Assembly (NCBI RefSeq): GCF_019279795.1
Contig: NC_056725.1
Location: forward strand, 1,068,303,020-1,068,367,019
Source of the DNA: Protopterus annectens
Taxonomy: Eukaryota > Chordata > Ceratodontiformes > Protopteridae
DNA length: 64,000 nucleotides
Reading direction: 5' to 3'
The position numbers and the translations under genes were made by a program. Under the pieces are notes generated by a model that made no database searches, had not been told where the DNA came from, and saw nothing but the letters and a program-made list of their open reading frames with translations. Position 1 is the stretch's first letter; the number at the start of each line of letters is the position of its first letter. Below, piece after piece: positions 1 to 10,520 of the stretch.

Positions 1-266
1 TGTATATTTTTATTGAAAGAAGTATACATTTTGGTTTAGAAGGGTTGACCTTAGTGGGCTTGAATATTTTTAGGAATTTATGATTCTCTGATTTGTGTCT
101 GTATTGTGTGAAACATCACATTAGTTTTAGTGAGTAGTGCAGATATGGCAGGTTTGTGGTGTATGTATATTTGTCGCTTCCTTCAAGCAGCAAGGACCTA
201 TTTTTGACACACATTTGTTTAACTTTAATGATGCATTAAGAGTGTAGCTACCAATATCCATGCAGC

Positions 267-268
<2 letters not shown>

Positions 269-336
<68 letters not shown>

Positions 337-405
337 ACACACATACATGTACTTGTCCCAGCTCTGGATATTGACAAATGGATATGAAAAAAAATAAATA
401 AATAA

Positions 406-453
<48 letters not shown>
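269..453. repeat. (AC)n and (TA)n microsatellites
   Basis: A run of AC dinucleotides at about 269-341 is followed about 70 bases later by a TA run at about 412-453. Apparent open frames here are translations of the dinucleotide repeat and are not genes. Confidence 0.95.
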
Positions 454-456
<3 letters not shown>

Positions 457-721
457 TCATATACTAATTCTTTGTTTATCCTTTTAACATAGACTTATGA
501 AAAGCTGCTTTATATATAGTTAGCTGTAAGTTTACATATTTCATCTTTATCCTATGGACATCGCCAGGCATTTAAGAATTGTTCAACACTGTATGTAGCA
601 TCCACCATTCAGATACTGATATATCTCATTGTAACTTAACCCTATTCAAAGTAAAAAAAAAAACAGAGCAAAAAGTTAAAATAAAATAAAAAAATAAAAA
701 AGGAAACCATAACCATTTATT

Positions 722-1160
722 CTGTACATCATGGCAATATTGATCACATAAAAGTTTCCATATTAGAACATGTTCCTCTTTATTATAATAATTTAGATGG
801 GCAAAAAAATATACTAAGACAAAAGGAATCTATTTTGATTATGAAGTATGGGACTTTACAGCCATATGGTATGAATAGAGAATGTAACTGGCAAAGTCTT
901 ATTTAAAACTATGGCTTTAAATGTATATTATATATGTGATTTAATTATTTGATTGTATAATTGATTGATTGTTTTACTTTGTATATATTGTCAAGTGTTT
1001 TATGAGTTCTATTGTCTTACTCTGTAAAGGCTGTTGGCCGAGGCGCTAGAGAAAGGATTTGCTTCAACTGAATAAATTTTATCTTTTTGGAAGGTAGAGC
1101 AGGGACTCACTGTTGGTCTTTGTTGTTGCTTATATACGCTGATCTTTCCTGTTGTTTTAT
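722..1160 (+). repeat. PLE1 upstream pseudo-LTR
   Basis: This is a copy of the element's own 3' end. It holds the last roughly 60 codons of the GIY-YIG protein (stop at about 904), a T-rich 3' untranslated part and the 3' terminus. It ends two bases before the ATG of the first frame at 1162, so in a tandem arrangement the 3' end could act as the promoter/leader of the next unit. It differs from 4346-4784 at about three positions, all near 1075-1125. Confidence 0.92.
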
Positions 1161-1161
1161 T

Positions 1162-2166
1162 ATGACAAGTGAGTCCATGTGCTCCTTTCGGCGAATTTTT
1201 AGAGAGACTGGCATGGAAATGTTTAACCGGAATGGAGAGAATACTGGCCGTTCTAATATTTCATCTAATGATACTGATACATCGACTGTAAAGAATGTAA
1301 TACCAGAAGCTTCAGGAGGTTCGAGCTTGGGTATTATAAAAAAATGGGAGAATTCCCGAAAAAGAACTACTGCCAACCCGTTTGCTATGGTAGGCAAAAA
1401 AAACATCATCTCTGATAATCCGGATGCTCAAGATCTGTGTTCTAAACTTGAGAGATTGATTTTTAAAGAAACATCAACTTTCTATAATATTGGCAGCCTT
1501 GAAAGGTATGTTGAACTTGATATTACACCCAGGGGTCTGAGGTCTATTAGAAACCCATCTACACCGTTTGATCTCACTAATGAGACAGAGCTTAAATTTC
1601 ATGAACGATGGATAGCAGCTGCACATCGGTGCAGCATAGAGTGGGTATCAATTTTGATTGAAAGGGACAATATGAAAAAAGACAAACTTGTTGTGGAAAC
1701 TAAACAAGTTTGTGAGCAGTTAGTTAACATGACCTCTAATTCGACTCTAGAAAACTTCCTTTTAGGTATTAACATGAAATTAATGAATTATGAAAAAGAC
1801 CTAGTGGAAAGAAAAAAATCAAAGTTAACAAGAGACATACGGGATTACGAACACAAGAGGGCGTTCGTGTTCCCTAACCACCAAAGAAGCCGAAAAAAGA
1901 GTGTCTCCTTTCAAAAGGGAAATCTGGCCTTAGAACAGTTCACAAACAAGAACTTCCTGTCTGGTGAAAGTGGGGCATCATCATGGGAAGACGATGACAG
2001 GAACAATTTTCCCGAACTACCAGGGGCAGCCAATTCGGAAGCTTTTCGAAAGACCTACTCGGAATCTAATGGACATTATGTCAATACCAGGAAAAGGGGT
2101 TGGACCAGCTCAGAACGCCATAGAGACTCGGGCAACGGACAATACAAGAAAGGTAGATGGACATAA
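1162..2166 (+). CDS. PLE1 N-terminal region frame
   Basis: An open frame of 334 codons starts at the first ATG after the upstream pseudo-LTR. The frame is open further back, to about 1087, but only through pseudo-LTR sequence with no ATG. The product is hydrophilic. It has a Ser/Asn/Thr-rich start, a middle segment (GSLERYVELDITPRGLR, about residues 110-130) and a long charged helix-rich region ending in a basic stretch with RDIRDYEHKR. This matches the poorly understood region that precedes RT in vertebrate PLE proteins; I see no catalytic motif. It ends at a TAA at 2164-2166, while the RT continues in frame 2, which is already open from 1964. The roughly 200-base overlap means either one indel or a frameshift used in expression. 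I favour an indel. Confidence 0.8.
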   Translation: MTSESMCSFRRIFRETGMEMFNRNGENTGRSNISSNDTDTSTVKNVIPEASGGSSLGIIKKWENSRKRTTANPFAMVGKKNIISDNPDAQDLCSKLERLIFKETSTFYNIGSLERYVELDITPRGLRSIRNPSTPFDLTNETELKFHERWIAAAHRCSIEWVSILIERDNMKKDKLVVETKQVCEQLVNMTSNSTLENFLLGINMKLMNYEKDLVERKKSKLTRDIRDYEHKRAFVFPNHQRSRKKSVSFQKGNLALEQFTNKNFLSGESGASSWEDDDRNNFPELPGAANSEAFRKTYSESNGHYVNTRKRGWTSSERHRDSGNGQYKKGRWT

Positions 2167-3652
2167 TTTACATAGTAGCTATGTGGTGAATTTGTCGAGC
2201 TATAAACTTGACAATATTGAGTTATCTATCTTAGAAAAGGGTCTTAAATTTGTACCCACTTGTGTACCTAAGAAACATGAACTTAAAATTGAATTATTCC
2301 AGTTATGTCGGAAAATGCATTTAAGGGAATACTTTTTTAGGTTAAATAATACCACTACTACTGATGTTAACTATGAGGCTACTTCTATACCTGATAGTGA
2401 TTTGGAAAGTGATGAAAGCTTCTATTCATGTATATCGGACGAAGAAGGGGGAAGTAATGCTTATGATTTATTGGATACTCACATGCTCAAAGGTACAAGT
2501 TATTTTCTCCCCCCATGTAAAAATCCCAATATATTAAAATTTGAATCGTTGCTAAATATAATGATAGATAAAGAATTAGAAGGATTTGTTAATAAAAAGC
2601 ATGTTTATAATTTGACCAAAATGGAATGGGAAAGATTACAGCGACTAAGCAGGAATAATAATATAGTTTTCAAACCGGCAGATAAAGGGGGAAAACTTGT
2701 TATATTAAATTCCTGCGATTATTATAGCATGTGTATGCAACATCTTGATAACAAAACTGTGTATTGTGAAACAAATATAAATTTCTTAAGAAAAGCAGAA
2801 ATAGATTTCAATGCTTTATTGCAAAAAGGTGTTAGGTTACATTATTTGACTAAAATAGATGTAGATCGAAAATTAAGCACTAAGAATAATAAAGTTGCAA
2901 GGTTTTTCTGTCTACCTAAGATTCATAAAAATTTGAACCGACCACCTGGCCGGCCTATTGTCTCAGCTTTTGGCTACTTTACTTACAATCTTTGTACCTT
3001 GTTGCATGAAATATTGATGAAACAAGTCTTGTTGTTACCTTCATATATACAAGACTCATATGACTTCCTTCAAAAGATTAAGGACATATATTGGTGTGAG
3101 GGTATGTATTTCATTACTGTAGATGTAGTGAGTCTTTACACCAATATTTCACATATTTTGGGACTGGAAGCTATAAAATTCTTTCTTGGTGATAGCCCTA
3201 AAACTTATTATATTTTGGAACTAGTTGAATTTTGTTTAACGAATAATTTTTTTGAATTTAATGGCATTCTCTATAAACAGTTAACAGGTACTGCTATGGG
3301 GGCTGCTTTTGCGCCAGCCTATGCAAACCTATTCATGGGAATGTTTGAAAATGAAGTTCTTTACAGATTACCATTTTTTAAAAATAATGTTTTGAAGTAT
3401 TTTAGATTTATTGATGACCTTATTTTTATTTGTAAAGGCAATTTTGATGCATCTGCAGGCTTTATCAATGCATTGAATAATAATAAATTTGGCATTAATT
3501 TTAGTGATGTACAACGAGGATGTCAAGTACATTTTTTAGACATTTCTCTTAAAGGTAATAATGGTTTTCCGATATATACTGGCATCTATAGAAAGTTTGA
3601 TGAGATTAGCTGGAAAATGTGGGGTAATAGTTGTCACCCCCCCATACTCTGA
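1964..3652 (+). CDS. PLE1 reverse transcriptase
   Basis: This frame codes for the PLE reverse transcriptase. RT homology begins near 2190 (ILEKGLKFVP). It continues with KPADKGGKLVIL (about 2670), LPKIHKN and RPIVSAFGYF (about 2910-2975), VDVVSLYTNI (motif A, about 3120), GTAMGAAFAPAYANLFMG (motif B, about 3290) and the catalytic YFRFIDDLIFI (motif C, about 3400). All three aspartates expected for metal binding are present. The likely role is copying the element's RNA at the target. The start at 1964 is only the first ATG in this frame; the natural protein probably starts at 1162. The frame ends at 3652, just after seven consecutive C bases at 3637-3643. The next frame continues the same protein, so a one-base loss in the C run is the likely break. 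Confidence 0.9.
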   Translation: MKVGHHHGKTMTGTIFPNYQGQPIRKLFERPTRNLMDIMSIPGKGVGPAQNAIETRATDNTRKVDGHNLHSSYVVNLSSYKLDNIELSILEKGLKFVPTCVPKKHELKIELFQLCRKMHLREYFFRLNNTTTTDVNYEATSIPDSDLESDESFYSCISDEEGGSNAYDLLDTHMLKGTSYFLPPCKNPNILKFESLLNIMIDKELEGFVNKKHVYNLTKMEWERLQRLSRNNNIVFKPADKGGKLVILNSCDYYSMCMQHLDNKTVYCETNINFLRKAEIDFNALLQKGVRLHYLTKIDVDRKLSTKNNKVARFFCLPKIHKNLNRPPGRPIVSAFGYFTYNLCTLLHEILMKQVLLLPSYIQDSYDFLQKIKDIYWCEGMYFITVDVVSLYTNISHILGLEAIKFFLGDSPKTYYILELVEFCLTNNFFEFNGILYKQLTGTAMGAAFAPAYANLFMGMFENEVLYRLPFFKNNVLKYFRFIDDLIFICKGNFDASAGFINALNNNKFGINFSDVQRGCQVHFLDISLKGNNGFPIYTGIYRKFDEISWKMWGNSCHPPIL

Positions 3653-4530
3653 CAGCTATTCCTTATGGAGAATTTCTCAGAATAAAGAGATTAAACTCTG
3701 ACATTGAACTGGCTTATAATGAGGCACTTAGAGTAGCTGAAATATTTAATGCTAGAGGATACAATCCAGTAAATGTAGAAAATAGTTTTTGTAGAGTATT
3801 TAGAAATAATAAAGGTGATAGTAGCTTTAACAACATCTATAAATATAATAGTAACAATACTGATAAATTTAATCAGGAAAAAATGTTCTTTGTTACTAAA
3901 TATACTAATTTTTCTTCAATTATTAATAAATTAATTATGAACTATTGGAATTTTATTAAGAGAGATATTTTTTCATTGAAAGACACAAAATTGATTGTAT
4001 CGTATAAAAAAGGTAAAAGTATTCAGGATTTCCTAGTACATAGTATTTACAAAAAACCTTATACTAGCAGTTTAAACAATGTGAAAGTTGTAGGAACCTT
4101 CCCTTGTGGAAAGTGTTCCATTTGTAAACATATAGTGAATGAGGTAGTTAAAATAAATGGAAAAAACTTTACTACAAGAGCTAAATATTCATGCATGAGT
4201 AAGGGTGTTATTTATGCTATATTTTGTGATTGTAATAAATACTACATTGGGGAAACAAAGAGAATGCTAGCAGAAAGAATTAAAGAACATGTTAGGGATG
4301 TAAAAAATAACAAAATTAATAGTCCCATTGCTGAGCACTTTAATTCTGTACATCATGGCAATATTGATCACATAAAAGTTTCCATATTAGAACATGTTCC
4401 TCTTTATTATAATAATTTAGATGGGCAAAAAAATATACTAAGACAAAAGGAATCTATTTTGATTATGAAGTATGGGACTTTACAGCCATATGGTATGAAT
4501 AGAGAATGTAACTGGCAAAGTCTTATTTAA
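3631..4530 (+). CDS. PLE1 RT thumb and GIY-YIG endonuclease
   Basis: This frame continues the RT product after the C-run break; it has no ATG at its start. The first 150 residues are the thumb/linker region. A zinc-knuckle-like CGKCSIC follows (about 4106-4126). The GIY-YIG nuclease comes next: GVIYAIFCDC, KYYIGETKRML, ERIKEH and IAEHFN (about 4204-4340). These include the GIY and YIG halves, the conserved Arg and the downstream helix, so the fold looks intact. GIY-YIG domains cut DNA; in PLEs this nuclease is thought to open the target for primed reverse transcription. The C-terminal 60 codons lie in the downstream pseudo-LTR and are duplicated at 722-906. Stop TAA at 4528-4530. Confidence 0.9.
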   Translation: MSPPHTLTAIPYGEFLRIKRLNSDIELAYNEALRVAEIFNARGYNPVNVENSFCRVFRNNKGDSSFNNIYKYNSNNTDKFNQEKMFFVTKYTNFSSIINKLIMNYWNFIKRDIFSLKDTKLIVSYKKGKSIQDFLVHSIYKKPYTSSLNNVKVVGTFPCGKCSICKHIVNEVVKINGKNFTTRAKYSCMSKGVIYAIFCDCNKYYIGETKRMLAERIKEHVRDVKNNKINSPIAEHFNSVHHGNIDHIKVSILEHVPLYYNNLDGQKNILRQKESILIMKYGTLQPYGMNRECNWQSLI

Positions 4531-4784
4531 AACTATGGCTTTAAATGTATATTATATATGTGATTTAATTATTTGATTGTATAATTGATTGATTGTTTTA
4601 CTTTGTATATATTGTCAAGTGTTTTATGAGTTCTATTGTCTTACTCTGTAAAGGCTGTTGGCCGAGGCGCTAGAGAAAGGATTTGCTTCAACTGAATACA
4701 TTTTATCTTTTTGGAAGGTAGAGCTGGGACTCACTGATGGTCTTTGTTGTTGCTTATATACGCTGATCTTTCCTGTTGTTTTAT
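4346..4784 (+). repeat. PLE1 downstream pseudo-LTR
   Basis: This is the 3' end of the element and the partner of 722-1160. It covers the end of the nuclease frame, an AT-rich untranslated region and a terminus ending in gttgttttat, followed at once by the 14-base target duplication. Confidence 0.92.
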
Positions 4785-4798
4785 CATAACCATTTATT

Positions 4799-4900
4799 AT
4801 CTGACAGACCTAAAAAACAGAGCAAAAAGTTAAAATAAAATAATAAAAATAAAAAAAGAGGAAACCATAACCATTTGTCACCTGACAGATCCAGTACTAT
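4799..4900. repeat. Second unit of a tandem sequence flanking PLE1
   Basis: The stretch from about 4810 (acagagcaaaaagttaaaat, then A-rich, then ggaaaccataacc) repeats the sequence just upstream of PLE1 at about 656-721. PLE1 therefore inserted into a pre-existing duplication or minisatellite of roughly 75-90 bases, separate from the 14-base target duplication. Confidence 0.7.
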
Positions 4901-5167
4901 ATATTGAAGTTAATAAAGGTTAAACAAACTAAAACCTTAACAGTACAATAACACTAACACATTGTATCATCAGTTTCACTAAATACTAGCATAATGCAAA
5001 TGAAAATACCTGAGAATAATAAAATAACTAAATATTGTAAGAAAAGTACAATAGAAAATCGCCACAAGGCTGTTCACTCGTATAAATGCTATCAAAGTTG
5101 TACAAAACCCTTTTTCTTATGTTGCTTAAACAAATAAAATAATTACCACATTCCACTATAAATAAGT

Positions 5168-5228
<61 letters not shown>
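5168..5228. repeat. A run followed by (TA)n microsatellite
   Basis: About 15 A bases run into a TA tract of about 46 bases. Tyr/Ile-rich open frames across it are translation artefacts. Confidence 0.95.
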
Positions 5229-5230
<2 letters not shown>

Positions 5231-6880
5231 TATCAAACACGGGTTTCTAATTTGACTGATACATAAAATACAAATTATCTTGTTTTGCAGGATAATGGTT
5301 TTGTTGCTCATAAAAAAATGGTTTTGTTGCTCATCAAGAAACTCATTCCTGAAGCTAGAATACACAATATTAAATGCACCACACATCAGTCTCATTATAT
5401 TCTATGAGCATCAATGGGTTATGTTTGACATCAAACATTTGTCACCACTCTCTGCACATTCTGGGTGGTACTCATAGTCTGGGATTTCTTGGCTACATAG
5501 CAGTGATCCATGAAAAGTGCCAGTATACATATAGGCAAATAAACCAAGCACAGATTATTCACTCTAAGAAAATGCAGAAGCATTTTGATAATTATACCTT
5601 ATGGCAAAAGCATAAAGTTCATGAAAATAAGCTTTGTGAAGGACTACTTGAAAGCTTTGTATGACTTCATATGTACTTGTTTTTTGCAGGCAAATGCGGC
5701 TATGCTCACTCACTCTTGAAAAATTTAGGACAAGAGATAGTCCGCACAGTTTTTATTATTAATATTTTGAAAAATAAATGAGTTTCTTATGTTTTATATA
5801 GTGACACTCTTATGTGGACACCTTGTTGATCACTTTATAGAATGAAAAGGAGGATATAAGAAAGATTGAAAAAGGGGAGACACAACTAAGAAGGAGACAC
5901 AGCAGGAACACATCAAGAGGGTTATGCTGGAGGAGGTGGGAAGGGTACTATGTTTATGTCAGGGGACAGACTGCTTATATTTTTCAGTTTTTTTTTTAAT
6001 AAGAGGTTAGTGTTGGTGCGAAGTAGGTAAGAAGGTGTAGGAGAGACAGAAAAAAGGAAGGGAGGGGTGATGATGATTGGCTCCCAGCAAGGGTCCCTAA
6101 TCCAAGAGTTCTCAAATATTTCGAGTACTAGATGATATTACAGTAAAAGGTGCCAATGCTAATGGGACAGGGGGCCTGTGGTGGCATGGTGGTCAGGGCC
6201 AAGTGAGAAAAAGGGTTTTCCACCTGCTGAAGAGATACCTTGAGTGGCTGAAACTGTCTGTTCATGATCTGCTCCACCACGTCCTCAGCCAAGTCCCAAA
6301 GCCCCTGCTCAGTGAGGCTTCTTAGGCTGCCACATGTCAGGGTGCCTACAGGACTGGTGTCATATCCCCAAACTAGCAAGGATCTCCCTGGATAAGCAGC
6401 GGGTGAATGTTCACCAACCTGGGAAGTACAAGACTGGGCTACTCATGAGGATTTTAGATCTGTAAAAAAAAGAACTGAAATGGAAGAGAAAGAAAATAGA
6501 GAAGGACAAAAGAGTGCATAATTTAAATAAGAAAAGGAGAGATGTAGGGGGCGCAGAAAACAAGAAAATACAAACAATAAATTCACACATGTTACACAGC
6601 ATTCAATTTCTTACTTTAAGCAAATATTTTTACATCTTTACTGAACTAAAACAGAATGTAAGGGACATGCATATGTGTTCATGGCAGTAATGATATGGAA
6701 AGAGCTTACGTATACGTAGGAACAATAATATGGGAAGTGCTTATACATACATTGAAAGAATAAGTGTATTGCTATCAAGTATTGGTGGGGGTTACATTTT
6801 ACAGTTCAGTTTACTAACATAAATGATAACCTCACAGATATGTGCTTGATATGCATTTGTTTGCAAAATTGTAATGAAAA
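5229..6880. other. Non-coding stretch without identified features
   Basis: I recognise no element here. A 17-base phrase (atggttttgttgctcat) occurs twice, about 25 bases apart, near 5294-5335. A minus-strand frame of 83 codons (6128-6379, with LTEQGLWDLAEDVVEQIM) has a more protein-like composition than its surroundings and may be a remnant of a transposon gene. It has no motif I can name and no flanking signal. Confidence 0.4.
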
Positions 6881-6885
6881 TACCC

Positions 6886-7230
6886 TTTAGAAATACTTGC
6901 ACTTATATATCTACTAAAATCAGTTAAAGACATCATACTGCATTTGTACATTGACATATATTTTACATTTGGCTGGAAAAAAGTACTGGAAGCAATGTAG
7001 GCCATCACTTACCATCCTTTATAAACGCTCACAGCTATACAGAGTAACAAAATCAGTTAAGGACAGAATATTGTATTTATATATTGACATATCTTTTAGA
7101 TGTTTGCAACAATAATGTACTGAAATCAATGTACTTCTTCAGATATCATCCTTTTAGAAATACTTGCTTATAAACATTAATGAAATTAGTTAAAGACAGA
7201 ATACTGCATTTGCTACTTTATTCATACAGC
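6886..7230. repeat. Decayed tandem repeat, about 133-bp period
   Basis: The phrase aaaatcagttaaagacag followed by an atactgcatttgtac-type phrase recurs at about 6917, 7050 and 7183, spaced 133 bases apart each time. The phrase ttttagaaatacttgc precedes the first and third units. The copies differ by many substitutions, so the array is old. Confidence 0.7.
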
Positions 7231-7419
7231 TTCACCTAATCGTATAATTCTCCTACTCTGCTGTGTCTTCTGTTTTGTCTTGTATTCAGTCTCATTGATG
7301 GCTAGATAGACAAGATATAAGATGATTGCTGCATTTCTGTATTTCACCATTTTTTTCTTTCAACATTTCTGATATAACAACATTAACCAAAAAAAAAAAA
7401 AAGAAAAAGTCGTATTCAG

Positions 7420-7700
7420 GACAGGCCAAATAGTTTAATAAAAAAACAAATAGCCAGTACACAAAGCCTTCAGATGAAACCCTTCCTCAGTGTGTTGATA
7501 CAATATTAAAAACTAACAGTCAATTAAATACTTTATTTTAAAAAAAACTCATAGGGCACAGCCAGTCATAATTTATCAATTAAAACACTCTAAACATTCC
7601 TTAAAGCTGCCTCATTCAAATATAGTAAAAAACTATAATAAACTCAATTGCGAGACCTTCAAGCATGATTGCTTATGTTTCAAAATTGGGTTATCACTAA
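7420..7700 (-). repeat. Possible retroelement 3' end (unclassified)
   Basis: Read on the minus strand, this contains ctgaggaagggtttcatc followed by an AT-rich tail. That style of phrase is common near the 3' ends of PLE- or DIRS-like elements, including the PLE3 tail in this window (ctgaagaag near 29270). There is no coding sequence and no second copy here, so the call is weak. Confidence 0.25.
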
Positions 7701-7873
7701 CAGCAGCATTAATTCTTGGTTTACAGTCAGCTTGTAAGCAGATGATCCATCCGTATGTGCTAATTTCAAGTTTCTTGTTAATATCACCCCCTCATATCTC
7801 TATTAATCATATCTATCACTCTGAATAACAATACTGTAAAAAGCATTTAATTTACTGCTGTATCAGCTTAGTA

Positions 7874-8207
7874 CAGTATAGAGTTGATTATTTGAACTAA
7901 TTGGGACCTAGGTTAGTGTGGATAATCAAACTGTTCGGATAATCAAATATACATTGAACCAGCCAAAAAAATGCAAAAATCTTGTTTTTTTCTGCATGCT
8001 TTTCAACCATTTATTGATTTCAATGGACAATAAAGAATATTTTTCACATACATGCATGCTACAAGCTCAAAAAACAGACACAGGCGAATATGTACGATGT
8101 TTATATAGTCAGACTTTATGATTTTTACTACCCAAAAGCTTTGGAAGGCTGCATTTCAATAATTAACGTTTCTGATAATCGAAGTTCGGATAATCAACTC
8201 TTTACTG
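7874..8207. mobile_element. pogo/Tigger-like MITE
   Basis: A 334-base non-coding unit starts CAGTATAGAGTTGATTAT and ends in the inverted form, ATAATCAACTCTTTACTG. Inverted termini run for about 25 bases (start: gattatttgaac; end: gttcggataatc). It is flanked by TA on both sides (7872-7873 and 8208-8209), as expected of the Tc1/mariner/pogo superfamily. The termini resemble Tigger/pogo elements. The spurious 67- and 62-codon frames inside it are not genes. Confidence 0.8.
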
Positions 8208-8532
8208 TATGTGTTTGTTTAAATATTTATTTGAATTCTCATACTGTGCCAATATTTCCTTTAATGCAAGTTCAATAGCAGGACTGCATTTTCCTTCAAA
8301 TTGTTACACTCTTACATGTGTGCACAGATTGTCTGTTTAGGAGAAGGGTGTTGTCTGGTATCTTTCCATACATTTTCAGTCTAGGTTATTCTTTAAAATG
8401 TTTTGGTTTGGATACCTAAATTGCACATTCACATAGTCTGTGAATTGTTAAAGAATGTAGCATATCAACAAAATTTTCTAGTAAAAAAAAACAAAAAAAA
8501 ACAAACAACAACAATAGTGTTGTAGATGGATG

Positions 8533-8668
<136 letters not shown>

Positions 8669-9257
8669 GGGTCTATATTAAAATTGCGAAACCTCACATA
8701 CCTGAATATGGTAACGTCAACACATATATAGCGAACCACGAAAATGCAACGTCCTGAAGCACAAAATTCGAAATGTCGAATCGTCATAGTTGGCCCCACC
8801 ACCCACTATGTACTACCTACCCAAACAAAATAAATAATCCACACTGCCCCATATCTACACTTCACCCATATATCCCATGTCCTAATCAAACATTCACTAC
8901 AAACAAATGTATCTAACTATAAACAAACAACACCCAACTACAGGGAAAGTATAAATTACATATACATTCAGCTACACAACTATATTACTATACATACACT
9001 TAACATAACCCTACTTCTAACCCTAAAGTAAAGGTTGCATGTATTACTATGTATGCACTTACCTTAACCCGCACCCTAACACTAAGGTCCATACCTATTG
9101 CACACTTATGTTAGGGAGGTATACTGGATAAGGGACAACTATGAAGATTCGACATTTTGAATTTCGTGCTTCAGGATGTTCGGTGTTTTCGCAGTTTGCT
9201 ATATATGTGTCAACATTTCTGTATTCACGTAAGTGAGGTTTTGCGATTTTACTATAG

Positions 9258-9261
<4 letters not shown>
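8669..9261. mobile_element. MITE with long inverted termini (GGGTCTA family, copy 1)
   Basis: About 593 bases starting gggtctatattaaaa and ending in the inverse (tactatagaccc). The inverted termini extend for about 120 bases, with matching blocks for gcgaaacctcac, cacatatatagcgaa, cctgaagcac and gtcgaatc. The core is non-coding and A/C-rich. TA repeats border both sides, so the target duplication cannot be defined. The end sequence and the internal cacatat phrase match the elements at 32073 and 42289. No transposase is encoded. With 8-bp duplications in the sister copies, a hAT- or Merlin-type mobiliser is plausible but not shown. Confidence 0.8.

Positions 9262-9309
<48 letters not shown>
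9262..9309. repeat. (TA)n microsatellite
   Basis: A TA tract directly adjoining the right end of the MITE; with 8536-8667 it may once have been a single tract split by the insertion. Confidence 0.93.
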
Positions 9310-9312
<3 letters not shown>

Positions 9313-10408
9313 TTCAGGACAATAATGTGTGCTTTAATAGTTTCTGACAAATAACCAATAGTAGCTCCAGCTTCTTTTTCTTGTCTAGGTACTGTTGGGG
9401 CACAGTAGCTAGCTGTTGGGACATATAGGACATGTAAATAAAAAAAAACACCATGCTGATAAATTACATAATGCATGTTGCATGGTAACAACTCAGCCAT
9501 AAACATATATTAAAGTGATCTGGTCATCAAAATGTATTTACCTTTGTACTACACAAGATAGTGCACAATATGCAGAACAACATTTCTGCAGCATTATAAA
9601 AGGTGTCTGGCAGCTCTTTTTTCTGGTGGAAAAACTTTTTATGTCACCACTTTCCCTACGATCATACCACTAAATTTAAATGTAAAGTTTAACCTCAGTG
9701 GCATTAGCATACCCTTCTTTGCATCATTTGACATTTGCATCTGATTTTAAGTTCATTTGCTTATGCTTCTTCACAGCCATTGTGCATTAGCTTAAGTAAC
9801 CTCTATGAATTGCAGCTTATCATGCTGATTCAGATAGCGCAGATAACCATAATGCATTTGCATTATGACTATGAATATCACCCTCTGTGTCACTGTAACT
9901 CAGATCCAATCACAGAAAGAGGAAAAAAATGAACATATATGCTTTATACACAAAAAATGCATACAAATACTGCACTAATGCAAGTATGTTAACATAATTC
10001 ATCATGTAAAAATAAGTCATCAGAGTTACCAATAAAAAAGGCAAATAAAAAAAATAATAAAAGATTACAGAAAATCATAACCACGGCCAGCTGGTAAGAA
10101 ACTACAATGGATTTTTTGCAATGAGTGGGATTATAGGAAACTGATATAGGTACATGGGAACTGCATATTCAATACGGTGAGAAGTGTGTGATGAAAGGAT
10201 AGAAGTCCTCTCTCTCCTATTTGGCATGTGTTACTTTCATTTGGGGGAGAACTCAGAGTTATATGATGGCTTTGTTTTAGATGCAGTGAGCAGAATCTAT
10301 TTGTCTGAGTGCTTTACAGAGTAAGTCTTCTTTTATTTGGGGGCTACAAGATTTAATATAGTAAATACCAGAACATACTTACTCACATCATTGGTGAGGC
10401 AGCGTATT
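9310..10408. other. No recognisable feature
   Basis: AT-rich sequence with only short open frames. I see no element termini, RNA gene or coding similarity. Confidence 0.5.
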
Positions 10409-10520
10409 TATTTATTTATTTATTGGCATTTGTTAACTGGGATGGTCCAACTGGGCTTGAGGCCCATTTTCAGTGGAGAACCGATGAGAAAATCTCCAAA
10501 AAAAAATAGTTACATGAAAA
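10409..10520. repeat. TTTA-rich repeat with a shared downstream phrase
   Basis: A (TTTA)n tract is followed by ttggcatttgttaactggg and gaggcccattttcagtgg. A similar arrangement is present at about 61738-61805 (tttatttatggtttattg, then gtgcccattttcag). The two are probably copies of one dispersed repeat, perhaps the 3' end of a retroelement read in reverse. PLE2 inserted close to it. Confidence 0.45.

Larger units (their letters stand above)
722..4784 (+). mobile_element. PLE1: nearly complete Penelope-like element
   Basis: Penelope-like retroelements encode a reverse transcriptase (RT) followed by a GIY-YIG endonuclease and often sit between partial tandem copies called pseudo-LTRs. All of this is visible here. 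The first 439 bases (722-1160) are repeated at 4346-4784 with only about three differences. Between them lie an N-terminal frame, an RT frame and a GIY-YIG frame. The element is flanked by a perfect 14-base direct repeat (cataaccatttatt at 708-721 and 4785-4798), a fitting target-site duplication. The near-identity of the pseudo-LTRs implies a recent insertion. The coding region is broken between frames at about 2.0-2.2 kb and at a C run near 3640. The Cys-containing linker ahead of GIY-YIG suggests a vertebrate Neptune/Poseidon-type PLE, but I cannot decide between these. Confidence 0.93.

Noticed and set aside
4726-4745. Possible hammerhead ribozyme core in the PLE1 pseudo-LTR (cactgatgg)
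   Set aside because: Hammerhead motifs are known in PLE pseudo-LTRs, so I looked for CTGANGA plus GAAA. The needed GA and a paired GAAA are missing, and the upstream pseudo-LTR reads ctgttgg here. The PLE2 pseudo-LTRs also showed no core.
6128-6379. 83-codon minus-strand frame as a host exon
   Set aside because: There are no clear splice sites, no family match and no neighbouring exons; kept only as a note.
6886-7230. CRISPR-like array
   Set aside because: The spaced repeats are diverged, the period is 133 bases, and the setting is clearly a eukaryotic repeat landscape.
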